Shown: positions 51,414 through 63,158 of the stretch, piece after piece
How the letters are laid out: the number at the start of each line of letters is the position of its first letter
Position numbering within the stretch: position 1 is the first letter of the stretch
Assembly (NCBI GenBank): GCA_964017155.1
Contig: OZ024854.1
Location: forward strand, 18,866,055 to 18,930,054
Reading direction: 5' to 3'
From: Oasisia sp. SBJ-2009
Lineage: Eukaryota; Annelida; Polychaeta; Sabellida; Siboglinidae
DNA length: 64,000 bases
The notes under the pieces: model-generated
The model's database searches: none
Told to the model about the DNA's origin: nothing
Seen by the model: the letters and a program-made list of their open reading frames with translations, nothing else
Made by a program: the position numbers and the translations under genes

Positions 51414-53040
51414 TAGCCTCTGTTACCCAGACTCCGTGAGGTGGCAGCACTTTTAAGCCCCCTCAACTCCGACTGGGACAGTATATGAGCTTAAGTTTCT
51501 ACATCCGGGCAGCCTTACCCCATATTAGGGTAGAGACGCTGATTGGCTCTCAGGCCAACTATGAAATAAAAATTCAAATAACGATATACTTTTACAAGAT
51601 AATAATATCACATGAAAAGTATTCAACATTGAACTTATATTGGTACTTTTGCAGTTTAGGCCCGCACCTCGAAAAAACCATCAAAATGTTCACCTACGAT
51701 GACCAAACTTCGCATGGTGTATCTACTATACCTGTACTACGTGTATGCACTTGTCACGTGATAAAAAATAATAATTAATGCTTGAAATCGACCAAAATGT
51801 GTACGTAAATAATGCGCTTTCTTCGTCGAGTCACTACTGTCACAGTGAACTCCGTCAGGTGGCGCCGAGAAATGCGCGTTATTTACGTACACATTTTGAT
51901 AGATTTCAGGCATTAATAATTATTTGTGGATCATGTGAAAAGTGTATACGCGTAGTAAAGGTGTAGTAGATACACCATGCGAAGTTTGGTCATCGTAGGT
52001 GAACATTTTGATGTTTTTTTCGAGGTGCGGGCCTAAACTGCAAAAGTACCCTTATATTAACACAAAAGTAAGTAAAAATTCAAATTTACAGTTGTTTATA
52101 AAATAAGAATTACGGCAGGATTAACCAGTATCCATGAGGTGGCAGCATTGTCTAGCCCCACACGGATAGCATATCAATTAAATAAGGATACCTTTTTATC
52201 AAATAATGGTGTATTATAAAAAAAACTATTCAGAATTAAACTTATATTAACACAAAATAAATAGAAATACAAATTTGCAGTTGTTTATAAAAAAAAAACA
52301 TTACGGCAGTGTCCGTGAGGTGGCATCATTGTATAGATCACGCGGATACCAAACAAAAGCCGCAAATGGGGCCAGACTGTCTTCTCGGCGTAGTTCCGCA
52401 GCCGACCGACAGTCGGTTAAGCGAGACTATGGCCGCGTGGGCTCTAGTCTCGCTTAACCGACTGTCGGTCGGCTGCGGAACTACGCCGAGAAGACAGTCT
52501 GGCCCCATTAACGGCTTTTGTTTGGTATCCGCGTGATCTATACAATGATGCCACCTCACGGACACTGCCGTAATATATTTTTTATAAACAACTGCAAATT
52601 TGTATTTCTATTTATTTTGTGTTAATATAAGTTTAATTCTGCATATTGGTTTATAATACACCATTATTTGATAAAAAGGTATCCTTATTTAATTGATATG
52701 CTATCCGTGTGGGGCTAGACAATGCTGCCACCTCACGGATACTGGTTAATCCTGCTGTAATTCTTATTTTATAAACAACTGTAAATTTGAATTTTTACTT
52801 ACTTTTATGTTAATATAAGTTCAATGTTGAATACTTTTCATGTGATATTATTATCTTGTAAATGTATATCGTTATTTTAATTTTTATTTCATAGTTGGCC
52901 TGAGAGCCAATCAGCGTCTCTACCCTAATCTGGGGTAAGGCTGCCCGGATATAGAAACTTAAGCCCATATACTGTCCCAGGCGGAGTTGAGGGGGGCTTA
53001 AAAGTGCTGCCACCTCACGGAGTCTGGGTAACCGAGGCTA
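51414..53040. mobile_element. Large foldback palindrome (about 1.2 kb of arms) upstream of alpha-tubulin
   Basis: The left arm (51414-51640 plus 52059 to about 52427) is the reverse complement of the right arm (about 52447-53040), meeting around GCGAGAC/GTCTCGC near 52437. Ends read TAGCCTC..GTTACCCAGACTC and its complement. Each arm contains three copies of a GTGAGGTGGCA(G/T)CA motif (51435, 52133 and 52315 on the left). The left arm alone is interrupted by a second element at 51641-52050. No coding potential is evident. It starts about 120 bases upstream of the alpha-tubulin ATG exon. Confidence 0.88.
51641..52050. mobile_element. Foldback MITE nested in the palindrome, 8-bp target duplication
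   Basis: 410 bp with inverted ends GGTACTTTTGCAGTTTAGG and its complement, arms of about 190 bp. CTTATATT flanks both sides (51633-51640 and 52051-52058). It sits in only one arm of the larger palindrome, so it inserted after the palindrome formed. An 8-bp duplication fits hAT-type (and some other) transposons. Confidence 0.85.
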
Positions 53041-56000
53041 CGTGGGCTCTGGCTTTTATAGGAAGCTGGTGCTTGCATTGCAGTTATTGGACCGTTTGCC
53101 TCACGTGGTTGTCGAACTAACCATTCATAGACCACTGGCTCTCAGTAGTTTCGATTACTAGCCGCCGTGAGATGGCAGCACTTTCGCCCCTCGGTCCCTC
53201 ACGCCGACTAAAGTCAAGCAGCTCGGCTTAATTTTATATAGCCAGTTAAATAATTTACTGATATTATTTAAATACTTTTATGCGCTTTTATAACATTTTA
53301 AGATAATGTTCAGACGATATTGGGATGTTACCAAGTTAAACTTTTTATGTATAGATATGCACGATTTTCCTGTCAGTTGGCAACTAAACTTAGACATCTT
53401 GCATAGCTTAGTTTCATAATGTTGGATGCACGATGAATCTGTGTATGTATGTAATATATACTATGCATGTTAACGCTACAACGCAAACAAATCCTTGTGC
53501 ATCATTTTAATGTTACTTGGTAATAATTAAATTGTCTTACTTACTTATTTATCCCCGTCAACAGTTACCTTCTAACTGGGGTGGCTTTTCTCTGACACTA
53601 AGTCAGACATCGTCCGTCGTGTAGCATCCGATGGAGACAAATTTGTACGTCGCCAGTACAAACATTCGTTAACCTGTTGACCCTGGTTTAATATCAGATT
53701 AGTTCTCCTACTGACATATACCCACTGCCTGCCAAGGCTAATGAGCTTACTTCAATGGCCTTACAGTAAAGAAAGATTACAGCTTCCTTAGTAGACCGCA
53801 TTGGTGGAGCACCACCATCACTGCGCCTCTGCTCTGATGAACACAAGTATAATGCTAACGGGTTTTATTGGGTAGTATGATCATTATCTTAGGCCATGCC
53901 TTGATCGCCACTCAGCATGCGTTTGAATGCCGAATTCAGAATGCCGTGCCGACTACATATACAACATATTTCTTTGGCCCTAAACAAATGTCCAACCATG
54001 CAAGGTGGGCACGCATCAGATTCTGAACGTGGACATATTGAAGAACTTATTTCTGGAAACACATAAACTGTACTGTCACCTCAATTTTGGGTTTGGCTCT
54101 TGGGTTACGTATTTGGAGAGCGGAAGATGGTTGGTGAAGTAACCGCGTTCTTCCTTGACAATGCCATTTCAGGTTGGTAACATCACATCTCAACCTTGTC
54201 GATTCTTGGTAGAACAAAGTGGTGCGTACATTAGTGATAGTATAAAGTGCACCTTTTGCATAGACAGCGTTGCCTGGAAACGCTTCCCCCAATCCCTGGC
54301 AACACGCAATGGATGACGGTATTCAACATACCGTTTACAGTGATGACCCCCGACATGTGAGTCTCAACGACGGATCCAGAGAGGGTGGTTTATGGTACAC
54401 ACACCTCCAACAGCACCCTTAAGGCGCGCCAAAAACGTCAACGTCTGTAGAACAACTGCGCTGCCTCGGATTGTGATAGCGGAAGCAAACAATTTTCACA
54501 GCCGCATTTGAGGTTCTTTAGCGGGCACGTAATGGGGCACATTCAAAACGTTCTAAGAAAAAGCCATCGCAAAGGTCTGGGAAGCACCGCCCTGGTCTCC
54601 AGAGTTCAAAATCCGGAGCTGTCTTATGATATTGGATACCATACACCGTGAATTGAAAGAAGGTTGAGATTGTGACTGAAATGGAAAACCCACAGCGGTC
54701 AGCGAACGATATATAAGATGTTATATAGAATATTAATCACCATCAATGATAAGTAGTTTCAAACTAAATATAGTATTTGATACCACGCTCCGATCTATTT
54801 CATTACCCCTACAGTTTCTGAAGGATGGTACATTTTCAACAAAACGAAATACAATTAATATATTTTCTGTATGCTGAAATATACGTAAATAAAACATTTA
54901 TTTTGTACAACACGTAATAAATGCCGTCAACTGTTTATTTTAGAGGCGGTACACATCTACATTTTACAAGAAACTACTGGCGACGTGCATACAAAAGCAG
55001 TCACAGCATTCTTTTTGACAAATGTCACACATCTGCAACGACTCTAGCAGACAGTCGGCCGGTCTAACTAAAACCTGTAACAAGGAGCAAGTTCTTATAT
55101 AGCACAGTATTCAGTCATCGAGTCTCCCGAAGGCACATTAAATGCCCTTTGCCGACCTGTTAAATGAAACAACATTGGACTTCTCTACAACATCAAACCT
55201 CTTTATAAACAAATATCCACCACTATCGATTGTCAAATGCTCAGTCATAGCCAGGTGAACTGGGACAACATGGACTGAAATGGGTTTACATTTATTAGAA
55301 TGCATATTTTGATATATTTTCATGTCAGATATCATTTTTCAAAGAATTCTGTAAATAGATTACTATTACATACTGGAACAATGCGTCATTTCTATCAGTA
55401 CAGTTACCGGTGTATACATTCTTCTAGAACATTAATTATATACATTCTTCAACAACAGAAAACCACCACCTGCACGTTTGTGAACTGCTAGCAACAAATG
55501 TAATTAAATTCCTTATAATGAATAATATACAATATCATCTATCAAATGCAAATTGGTGAACTGAGTGAACCTATCAATAGCAAGCTTACAATAGTCGCGG
55601 CCAGCAGTATAGGTAGCAACAAAGATGTCACTGGACTATAGGGCTTCTGCAGAGAAAAATACACGCAACTATTTCACCTAGCTGGTATTCCTGATGTGTT
55701 AATTTGGGTGCTATACTGAGGTTGTTCTACAATAAATAGTATGTGCTTAAAGCATATTCAGTTCAGACAACAAACTACACAATGAAATACTCCATACTTC
55801 ATCAGTGGGTTTTTATATGTAGTTTAGTAAAGTATTGTGCATGCATATGCACTAGCAAATAGCAGTTTTCAGTTGCAGTGTTGCTTTATTGGTCACCACT
55901 GACCAAAACTACACATCACGTCATGTAGCCTGCAACAGCAAACCAAGTATTAAGTCGCACGGGTGTTTTGTTTTTGACAGGAGCCAAACATACGTCATTT

Positions 56001-56391
56001 ACATATCAGCAATTGTTTTATTTTGACATAAATTAATGCCTTACAATCCAATCTTTCAATTTCAGGTTATTTTCTCCACCAAACAGTACAGAACTAATAA
56101 ATTACATGCATTTACAGACTCGTGAAGAAACGGCTCACACTATGAGTATGACCCTGTTTTGCAAAACATCGCTTTTTCAGTTTATATGTATACTTCAATT
56201 CTGTAACAAATGAAACACTGCTGAAGACATTTCGACACACGAGGCGCCATTATTTGTTAATCAAACACTCATTTTTGCGATTTAATACACACATCCCTGT
56301 TGCAGGTCACATATAAACTTTAGGAACGAGTCACGGTGGATTTGATGTCCCGTCCATCATCTGGCAATGACAGAACCGTTACACGAGCACC
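53041..56391. other. Intergenic region between alpha-tubulin and the BTB zinc-finger gene
   Basis: Contains one more GTGAGATGGCAGCACTTT motif near 53168, a possible decayed transposon at about 53860-54720, and a TATAGCGC-type repeat near 55088. TTTATT at 56017-56022 may be the polyadenylation signal of the zinc-finger gene. Nothing else is recognised. Confidence 0.45.
53860..54720 (+). pseudogene. Possible decayed Tc1/mariner-type transposase
   Basis: Near 54590-54640 the frames spell PPWSPEF and then, one frame over, NPELSYDIG, which resembles the SPDLNPIE-W-D-G signature around the third catalytic acid of Tc1/mariner transposases. No intact frame and no clear terminal repeats were found, so this is weak. 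Confidence 0.3.
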
Positions 56392-59300
56392 TCATTCCAG
56401 GATAAGACTATTGGACATGGGTTCCGTGACAGCCGCGTGGGCCTGAGGCGTCTGTATCTCCAGACAGATGATCTTCGTCAGGTCGTGCTTGACGTGGATG
56501 CGCTGGTGGCTCTTCAGCGACGACGACTGCGTGAACGTCTTGTTGCACATGGGGCACGTGTACGGCCGCTCGCCCGTGTGCACGCGCTCGTGACGACGCA
56601 TGCTCGAGCGGTCGCCGAACGCGCGCGCGCATATCGAGCAGATGTACGGCTTCTCGCCCGTGTGCGTGCGCCGGTGGCACATCAGGCCCGAGAGCTGGTA
56701 GAAGACGCGCGTGCAGTGTTCGCACTGGTAGCAGCGCTCGAGCGTGTGCACGTTGCGGTGACGCGACAGCGCGTTGCGACTGCCGTACTGCCGGCCGCAC
56801 TGCGCGCACTGGAACGGCTTCGTGCCGGTGTGTTTCAGCTCGTGGTTGCGCAGCACGCTCTTGTCGCGGAAGCCCTGGTTGCACACGCAGCACTTGAACG
56901 GCCGCTCGCCCGTGTGCAGGCGACTGTGGATGACGAGCGACTCGTTCAGCTGAAACGACTTGTCGCACACCGTGCACGCGTACGGCTTCTCCTGCGTGTG
57001 CGACAGCTCGTGACGACGCAGCTTCGAGCGCGACTTGCACGTCCGCGAACACACGGAACATGTGAGCGGCGGCACGTGGATCTTTACGTGTTTCCGCAGC
57101 TCCATCTTCTTCTTGAACTCCTTCCCGCAGTGGGCACACGCGAACACGCCTTTCTTTGCCGGCTTGGCGACTGGCTTTGCCTGCGGCTTCGCGGTATCAG
57201 CGGCTGATTGCACTTCACTTGGCTTGAGCTCTGTGATATCAGTGGCTTTGTCCGACTCTACAGTGTCATTCATCTCCTCGAGTTCACCGTGCCACACGCG
57301 GAAGACCCTCAACGGGGCGTCCGTCAATCTGTGGCCGGCCAACGCCAGCGAACTGCTGAAGCACTTCTGGCATATGGGACACCTGAGGGAATATGGCCGC
57401 GCCAGGTAGTTCTTGCGACTGACCATCATCGGTGCTGGACAACCCCAGACACGACTCTTTCTGTTGTACCTAGAAGCCCATGGTCTGGCAGCTGTCCTAC
57501 ATGGTGATGGCTCGGCACACTGTTGACCAGTAGAGTTTGCATCAGCGTAACTGTGATCAGCACCACTCTCCTCTGACTTGGGCGATGCAGGCAGAAGCTT
57601 ACTTACATCTTTGTTTACACTAGAAACTTTCTCTTTGCTGCTGCCAGAGGAAACTTCAGTTTTGTCAACGGAACATGACTCTGCTTTACTTTCTGAAGAA
57701 ACCACAGCTTTGTCTGCAGAAGAAACTTCAGCTTTGTTGTCAGAAGAAACGTCATCTTTGTTGATAGAAGCAACTTCACCTTTGTTTGCAGGAACAAATT
57801 CAGTATGCTTTGCTGTAGTATTTCTTGTATGGTTTGTCACACTACCTTTGTCCTTCCTGTCTGCTTTCACTGATGTGGCTGGTGCATCTGCAGGTATAAA
57901 AGAAAATTGATTGACAACACGAACTTCCTTTCTGTAACAACAATGACAACACAGTTTTGCCTCAACCTTAAGTAACCCGTGCAACAAGCCAAAACACATC
58001 AACATAGGCCAGGTGGCACTGAAGTTTATTGTCCTATATTTTTGGAGTTTGTAATTATTAATGAAAACCTATTTTAGTGAATCGTAGTCACTGCCTATTC
58101 TGCTCACAATAATTCACCCTCACAAGCCAGGGGAGATACATTTATTTCTATTCCTGAATCTCTGGAGAGTCTCAAACACCCGAGATAATCCCCAAAATGT
58201 CAGCGGGAGGGGGCGGTGGCAGATAAATTATATTTCATTATTGAGTACATTATAATATATTTGCAAACTAGCCCTGAGAAATCCTGTATAAGAAGTGCTT
58301 GATTTAGCTGAGTTGAACTAGTTTACTGATTTTGCCAATTGTGATGCTTCAATCGAGAGAACAGCGCTGATTCCCATCCCAATTTGAAGGTGGATACATA
58401 GTTTCTGGGAATTCCAGTATAATGACCCATCCGCCCAATTGCATGAGCTGGAGAACGGTTTCATGTATTCGAATGTTTTCTTCTTCATCCCAAACATTGC
58501 ATGTAACATGAGCAGTGTGTAGCTGAAACTACCCAACATTATATCACATGACTGGAGGCCAACTACACTCCCTGTGAGCTAGTTCATTGGCTGAGTTTAA
58601 AGGGTATGTGGTGGCAAAGACATTTTTTTGGGGAATATGTCCAGTCCTTGTAGTTGTTCCCCAATCTATCAATATCATTCGCGATAGCATCTGTTATCTA
58701 ATTGAAAATCGATAAATTAAACCCAAAATCGCAACTTTCCACGGAAATCCCCGAGGTCGCTCCGGAAACACCCGATGTACCCTGTGACGTAGAACATTCC
58801 GCTAATCCACAAAGCCATCCATATAATCTCGCTGTTAATCCACTATATTGACTTTAATCTCCGAATCTGCGGATGATAGTAATATTCAGTCTGATGAGGA
58901 ACAATCAGAAGAAGAGTTCGTCACCCACACAGCAGTATTGGGTTACCAATATGAGCTGAAGAAGAACTATTCGAACGGAAACGAGCCGAAATCGTCGGAG
59001 GCTGGCTTGTTGATCGACGCAACCGAGTTGGAAACACGAATTGGTTCGTTCAGTTATACAAATCTTTTTTGTTCTAAGCCTCTTTAAAATGGTTTTCGAT
59101 CATTTGTGTATCTAGTATGTCATGGTCACTCTTTATGTTGTAAATACGTAACAGAAAAGTACCGTTTACCGGGCGATAATAAGTTACTGTAGCGGCGACT
59201 CGCAACTTGGCAGCTACCGAGCTAGGGCTAGGCTGCCGCGTATATCATTCGGATTAAAGTCAGCGATTGACAGATGTGATGTGATACCTTGTTATGCTGT

Positions 59301-59890
59301 TGTCATCAAGTTGTGGTGTTTTAATCAGATTGGCATAACTATGATTAAACCTATTGACGTCAAAATTAAAATCCAAGACGAACCTCGCATGTAACATGTA
59401 TGACAGTCCACTGATCCAGGTTTGCCGAAATCCCTGGGTGCTGGATGTTGCTTACTTGCTGTATCTTTACAAATAAACTTTATTTGCATACCTTAACCGT
59501 TAGTAACATGAAATAGTCATGATACAGATATGATACTAACATTTTATTGACAGTAACAGAGAAACATTTAATTTTTCAGAATCTACGTGCATACAGCAAA
59601 TGGACAACTGATCAGATGGTGCTGGGGTGTAGTTGGGCGTGACAGCCAGCTTCCACTGCGTGATCAACAAGTTTAAGAAAACAATCCTTAGCCCAGACGG
59701 ACAATACACTGGATTTACATGGCCAACATAGAAATCTGCTTTGTGATTTATATCATAAAATAAATCTTAGAGCCAGTAATAATATTTTCCTTATTAACCA
59801 TTTGTTGTTTGCCACGTTTAGTACAATATTAAATTTGAATGGATGGATTTAGTCAAGATCTCAACAGTATACCCGTAGGTTGTAGAATGG

Positions 59891-59924
<34 letters not shown>

Positions 59925-62900
59925 ATGTACACAGACAGTGTAAACTCGTTCAGTAGTGTTTTGTAAAAAAAAAAGGTAGTGTTGTATTTCACCACATACT
60001 GTACATCACTGTGTACAAGCCATTTATGGTGGAAACATCAACACATCTATTAATAAATTGTATGTTGCATATAACATCTTTCGAATATGTCACTAGCCCA
60101 AGTGATGTAGCGCAAGCAGTGCTTGTTACCAGCCATGCGCCATATGTTAATTCGCAAATATATATATAATTTCATTGAAGAAATAGATCAAAATAATGTA
60201 ATTATCAGGAACATAGTAAGTTATGATACACCATTTACGTCCAGTATATGGCGATATTGGTATAGAATGATAATGATAAATAATGTGTTTCTATGATTGA
60301 TTGTGATTTATATAATGCACACTCTTGTGTATGGAATGTTTATTTCTGTAATAAAGTCATTCATTCATAGATAGCTGGTCAGATTGTGCTAGCTAGGGTA
60401 TTGTTGGGCTTGACAACAGGCCCTCATGTGTGGTCAACAAGATCAGGAAAACATTCCCTAGGCCAGACGGACAATATACTGGATTTTAATGGCCAACATA
60501 GAAATCTACTTTGTGATTTGTATCATAAAATAAATCGTTGAGCCATTAATAATATTTTCCATAATGACCATTTTGTTGTTTGTCACGTTTAGCATAATAG
60601 TAGATTTGACAGCTAGGTTTGTTTCCTTGTTTATTACTGCACACTTTCTATTAATTTTACTACAAAAAAAAAACAATTTGTAGGTATGCCGGACAAATCA
60701 TAGGATCAATGAACTGATTTTTTAATATTGTACAATAAAAACATGATGCAACATGTTCTGCTGAGACTGTCGATGACCGTGGGCTATGGGGCCTATGCCG
60801 ACGCCTAGCCCTAGCCCTAGGCTTGGTCTACTGGCTGAAACGGCTGGTGGTGGTATGTTGTTCGACTGGCTCATCTTTGTCAGGATGGAAGAAGGCAGGA
60901 ACCATTACTTGTGGCTGATCTTCGCGTAGCTCTGTGGTCCTTTATTAATTAACAATGAGTACACTTAATTATCCTGACAATTATGCCATCCACAAGACTT
61001 CCATGCTATAGCACTGCGGCAAGATTGCCAAGAAACGACGGCTTATGAATTGCGAGTGAGTGGCTTGAAGTCGGCGTGCTTCACGCCTCACAAACTCGTA
61101 CCCAGTGCCTCCGTAGACCACCGTCTTTCGGAAATTCGTGCAGCGCATGTCTACCTTTGTTTGTATGATCACAGTTGTAGACAACACACCGCTTAACCAT
61201 CGTTAAATTCGCGAGATCGATCACACTTGAAACGAAGCCGTTGGGTGATAATAGAAGGTTTTGCCATGCTAATTTCCCATACGCGAATGGGTTCTAGGTG
61301 TGACGTCAGCGGCACCGGTGCTGCCGTTCCCCAAATAGTTCGCGGTGAAAATGTGCATCAGAATGTGGAGCGTTCTAACTATTATTTCTCATAAATTTAT
61401 TGGGTTTAAAATTATTTTACCATTGTTTGTGTCATATTCAGACTATATTCTATACATGTAAGAAAAAAAATAAGACAAAAAAGTTGCCACCACATACCCT
61501 TTAAGAGAGGTTTTGCAAAGGGATTTGCCAGGGATAACTGATGGCTCGTACTGATGTAACACCTGGCATGCAAAGTTGCCATAATCAAATAATCATAACT
61601 GGGATTTCCTCCGGTTATTCGTATAAGATGACCAGAAACAATGCAAAATTGTGTGAATGTAGCAACAGGACTGGTCATTAATGGTCTCGGTCAAGACAGA
61701 GTTATCTACTTCCATTCCACCAGGCTCATCCAATGATCAGAATGTAGCTGTTAAAGTGTATGCTATTTAATTCTAGATTAATTTTCAACATGTTTGACAT
61801 CTACAGGTGCCCAGTAAAATTCAAGTAATATTTGAATTATTGTATACAAAACCTACCAATTGAACTTTTCATTCAAGTTATATCAGTCAAAATAATGTTA
61901 TCACAGCAAGACCCTATCTGTAATGTACATGTTTGTGTCTGTTATGATAACACACTATAATAGTGTTTGCCAAACCTTGTTTTAGACCTTGTTAACTATT
62001 TTAGTTTTCAAATTTGTTTTGGCTGCATTACCCTTGGCACATCCCATTGAAAAATCCTCTTTTAAGCTGAGCCAATAAAATCGCTAGCGAGGAATGTAGT
62101 CGGCCTCTGTGCATGATATAATTTTGGGTGATTTCCACCACATCACGTTACATGCACTGTTTTGGATGAAAATGCAAATATTCGAACACATAAATCCACT
62201 CAAGTACTCATGGGAATGAGTGGACGGGTCATAATACTGGAATTACCAGAAATTGCTGACCTGTACTCTACCTAAACTGGGAGAGGTATTTGTGCTGTGC
62301 TCAGTGGCGAGGGACTCAGACTGGAGAAGTCAAATAAACTAGTTTTGCATTGGGGATTTGCCAGGGATAGTTTACGAGGATGGCTTAAATATGAATTAGG
62401 ATATTAATGGTGCATGTATTGTTTGACCTGTGAGTCTGAACACCAGGGCTTTATGCAGGATAAAATTATTGCCAATCACACATGTTTTGGTGCCATTGGT
62501 GGACATTTGGATGTTAACTGTTAAGCCAGTTTACAAACTTTCAAATGTGCCTGATGACATGAAATGGGCTACAAACCGGCATATGACACCATTTACACTC
62601 ACATTCAAGGCACAACTAACAATATATGTGGTTTTGGAAGACCTTTTTTGCTCCTTCATTTTTTACCTCGTCCACCCATATTTCTACCCGTACGTATTCG
62701 TTTTTAATTGTCCAAATGACGGGTGGATGGGTCTCTACATAAAGCAATGCATGTGAGTGTGAACACTACGCACCTGCAGAGTCTTCGTCCTTGTCAGTCA
62801 CCAAGACACCTGACATCTCCAGATGCCCCACGGCATGGAAGAAGTCACTGACCATCGTCGCGTCGCCCGAATACACCTTCAGCTCTCCCGTATATATGAA

Positions 62901-63152
62901 GTTGAGCAGCGTCTCAAGCACAGAGCCGGTGAGCCACTCCATCCTGAGAGTCGACAGCTGCCCGACGGTGTTACTGATGGCGGCCTTCAGGACAGGGCTG
63001 GCGGCCGCTAGTACACAGCCGTGTGCCAGGAACTCTCGCCCCTCGCACGACTGGATGATGATGTCACACAGCATGCCATTCTCTCTCATCAGGTTGAGAG
63101 ACTGCCCCACCAGGGAGGCGTGCCACTCGCTCGCTTGAATCACACGCGTCAT
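56392..63152 (-). CDS. BTB/POZ and C2H2 zinc-finger protein, probable transcription factor
   Basis: Two coding exons on the minus strand: 63152-62774 (BTB) and 57887-56392 (fingers). The first ends in phase 1 (G) and the second begins AT, giving GAT; the joined frame is 624 residues. The BTB domain occupies about residues 10-120 ([41 protein letters not shown]). A Ser/Lys/Glu-rich linker has imperfect 10-residue repeats ([14 protein letters not shown]). A degenerate finger ([17 protein letters not shown], no second His) precedes eight canonical C2H2 fingers (about residues 366-590) with TGERP/TGEKP linkers. Such proteins dimerise through BTB and bind DNA through the fingers. An acceptor at 63158 shows a 5' non-coding exon lies upstream, possibly beyond the window. 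The 4.9-kb intron contains a transposon. Orthology is not assigned. Confidence 0.88.
58258..58596 (-). repeat. Dispersed repeat family R2, copy 2 (split by transposon)
   Basis: Reverse-oriented relative of 42744-43108 and 62037-62393. The repeat is interrupted at TTAA by the element at 58601-61500 and resumes at 61505 for about 25 bases (GAGAGGTTTTGCAAAGGGAT resembles the complement of the sequence before TTAA in copy 3). Confidence 0.75.
58862..60510 (+). pseudogene. Decayed P2X7 ballast-domain-like gene inside transposon
   Basis: The frame at about 58862-59045 reads an acidic leader ([20 protein letters not shown]) and ends ELETRIGSF. Near 59590-59720 fragments in shifted frames read [11 protein letters not shown] and [21 protein letters not shown] second copy of this last part at about 60372-60500 reads [20 protein letters not shown] then TAA. 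These resemble the C-terminal part of the zinc-binding P2X7 intracellular domain found in many invertebrate transposon-associated proteins. The middle cysteine-rich part is not found. Frameshifts and the missing core make it non-functional. Confidence 0.55.
59888..59935. repeat. GTGC microsatellite
   Basis: Tandem GTGC tetramers within the transposon. Confidence 0.9.
61000..61200 (-). pseudogene. Decayed THAP-type zinc-finger gene inside transposon
   Basis: From the ATG at 61198-61200 on the minus strand the frame reads [10 protein letters not shown], then [16 protein letters not shown], the start of a THAP domain (C-x4-C, HxFP, W). It hits TGA after VCEA; the expected continuation [11 protein letters not shown] and then [14 protein letters not shown] appear in other frames, so there is at least one frameshift and a stop. 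THAP domains bind DNA and occur in P and Kolobok transposases. Confidence 0.65.
61600..61745 (-). repeat. Dispersed repeat family R3, copy 2
   Basis: Reverse complement relative of 33184-33355, sharing AGGACTGGTCATTAATG and AGATGACCAGAAACA. Confidence 0.6.
62037..62393 (+). repeat. Dispersed repeat family R2, copy 3 (intact TTAA site)
   Basis: Relative of 42744-43108 and 58258-58596. It preserves the uninterrupted target CTCTTTTAAGCTGAGCCAAT, the site at which the transposon at 58601 inserted in copy 2. Confidence 0.7.
62448..62745 (+). mobile_element. Dispersed repeat family R1, copy 3 (MITE-like)
   Basis: 298 bp with inverted ends GCTTTATGCAG and CTACATAAAGC. Closely related to 20351-20597 through most of its length. 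It ends 29 bases before the donor of the BTB exon. Confidence 0.65.
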
Positions 63153-63158
63153 TATCTC

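Larger units (their letters stand above)
58601..61500. mobile_element. Kolobok-like TTAA transposon, 2.9 kb, decayed
   Basis: Terminal inverted repeats of 17 bases, AGGGTATGTGGTGGCAA, followed by T-rich subterminal sequence on both sides. TTAA flanks both ends (58597-58600, 61501-61504). Inside, two decayed genes converge: a P2X7-ballast-like protein on the plus strand near the left end and a THAP-domain protein on the minus strand near the right end. THAP domains with TTAA duplication point to the Kolobok superfamily (inference). No intact catalytic core was found. It lies in the intron of the BTB zinc-finger gene. Confidence 0.75.

Noticed and set aside
52275..52565. Mirror-image reading frames of 75 codons on both strands
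   Set aside because: They are identical because they lie in the palindrome arms; no domain is recognised.
56408..57507. Arg/Ala/Val-rich frames opposite and out of phase with the zinc-finger exon
   Set aside because: Shadows of the GC-rich finger-coding sequence; the C2H2 frame explains the region.
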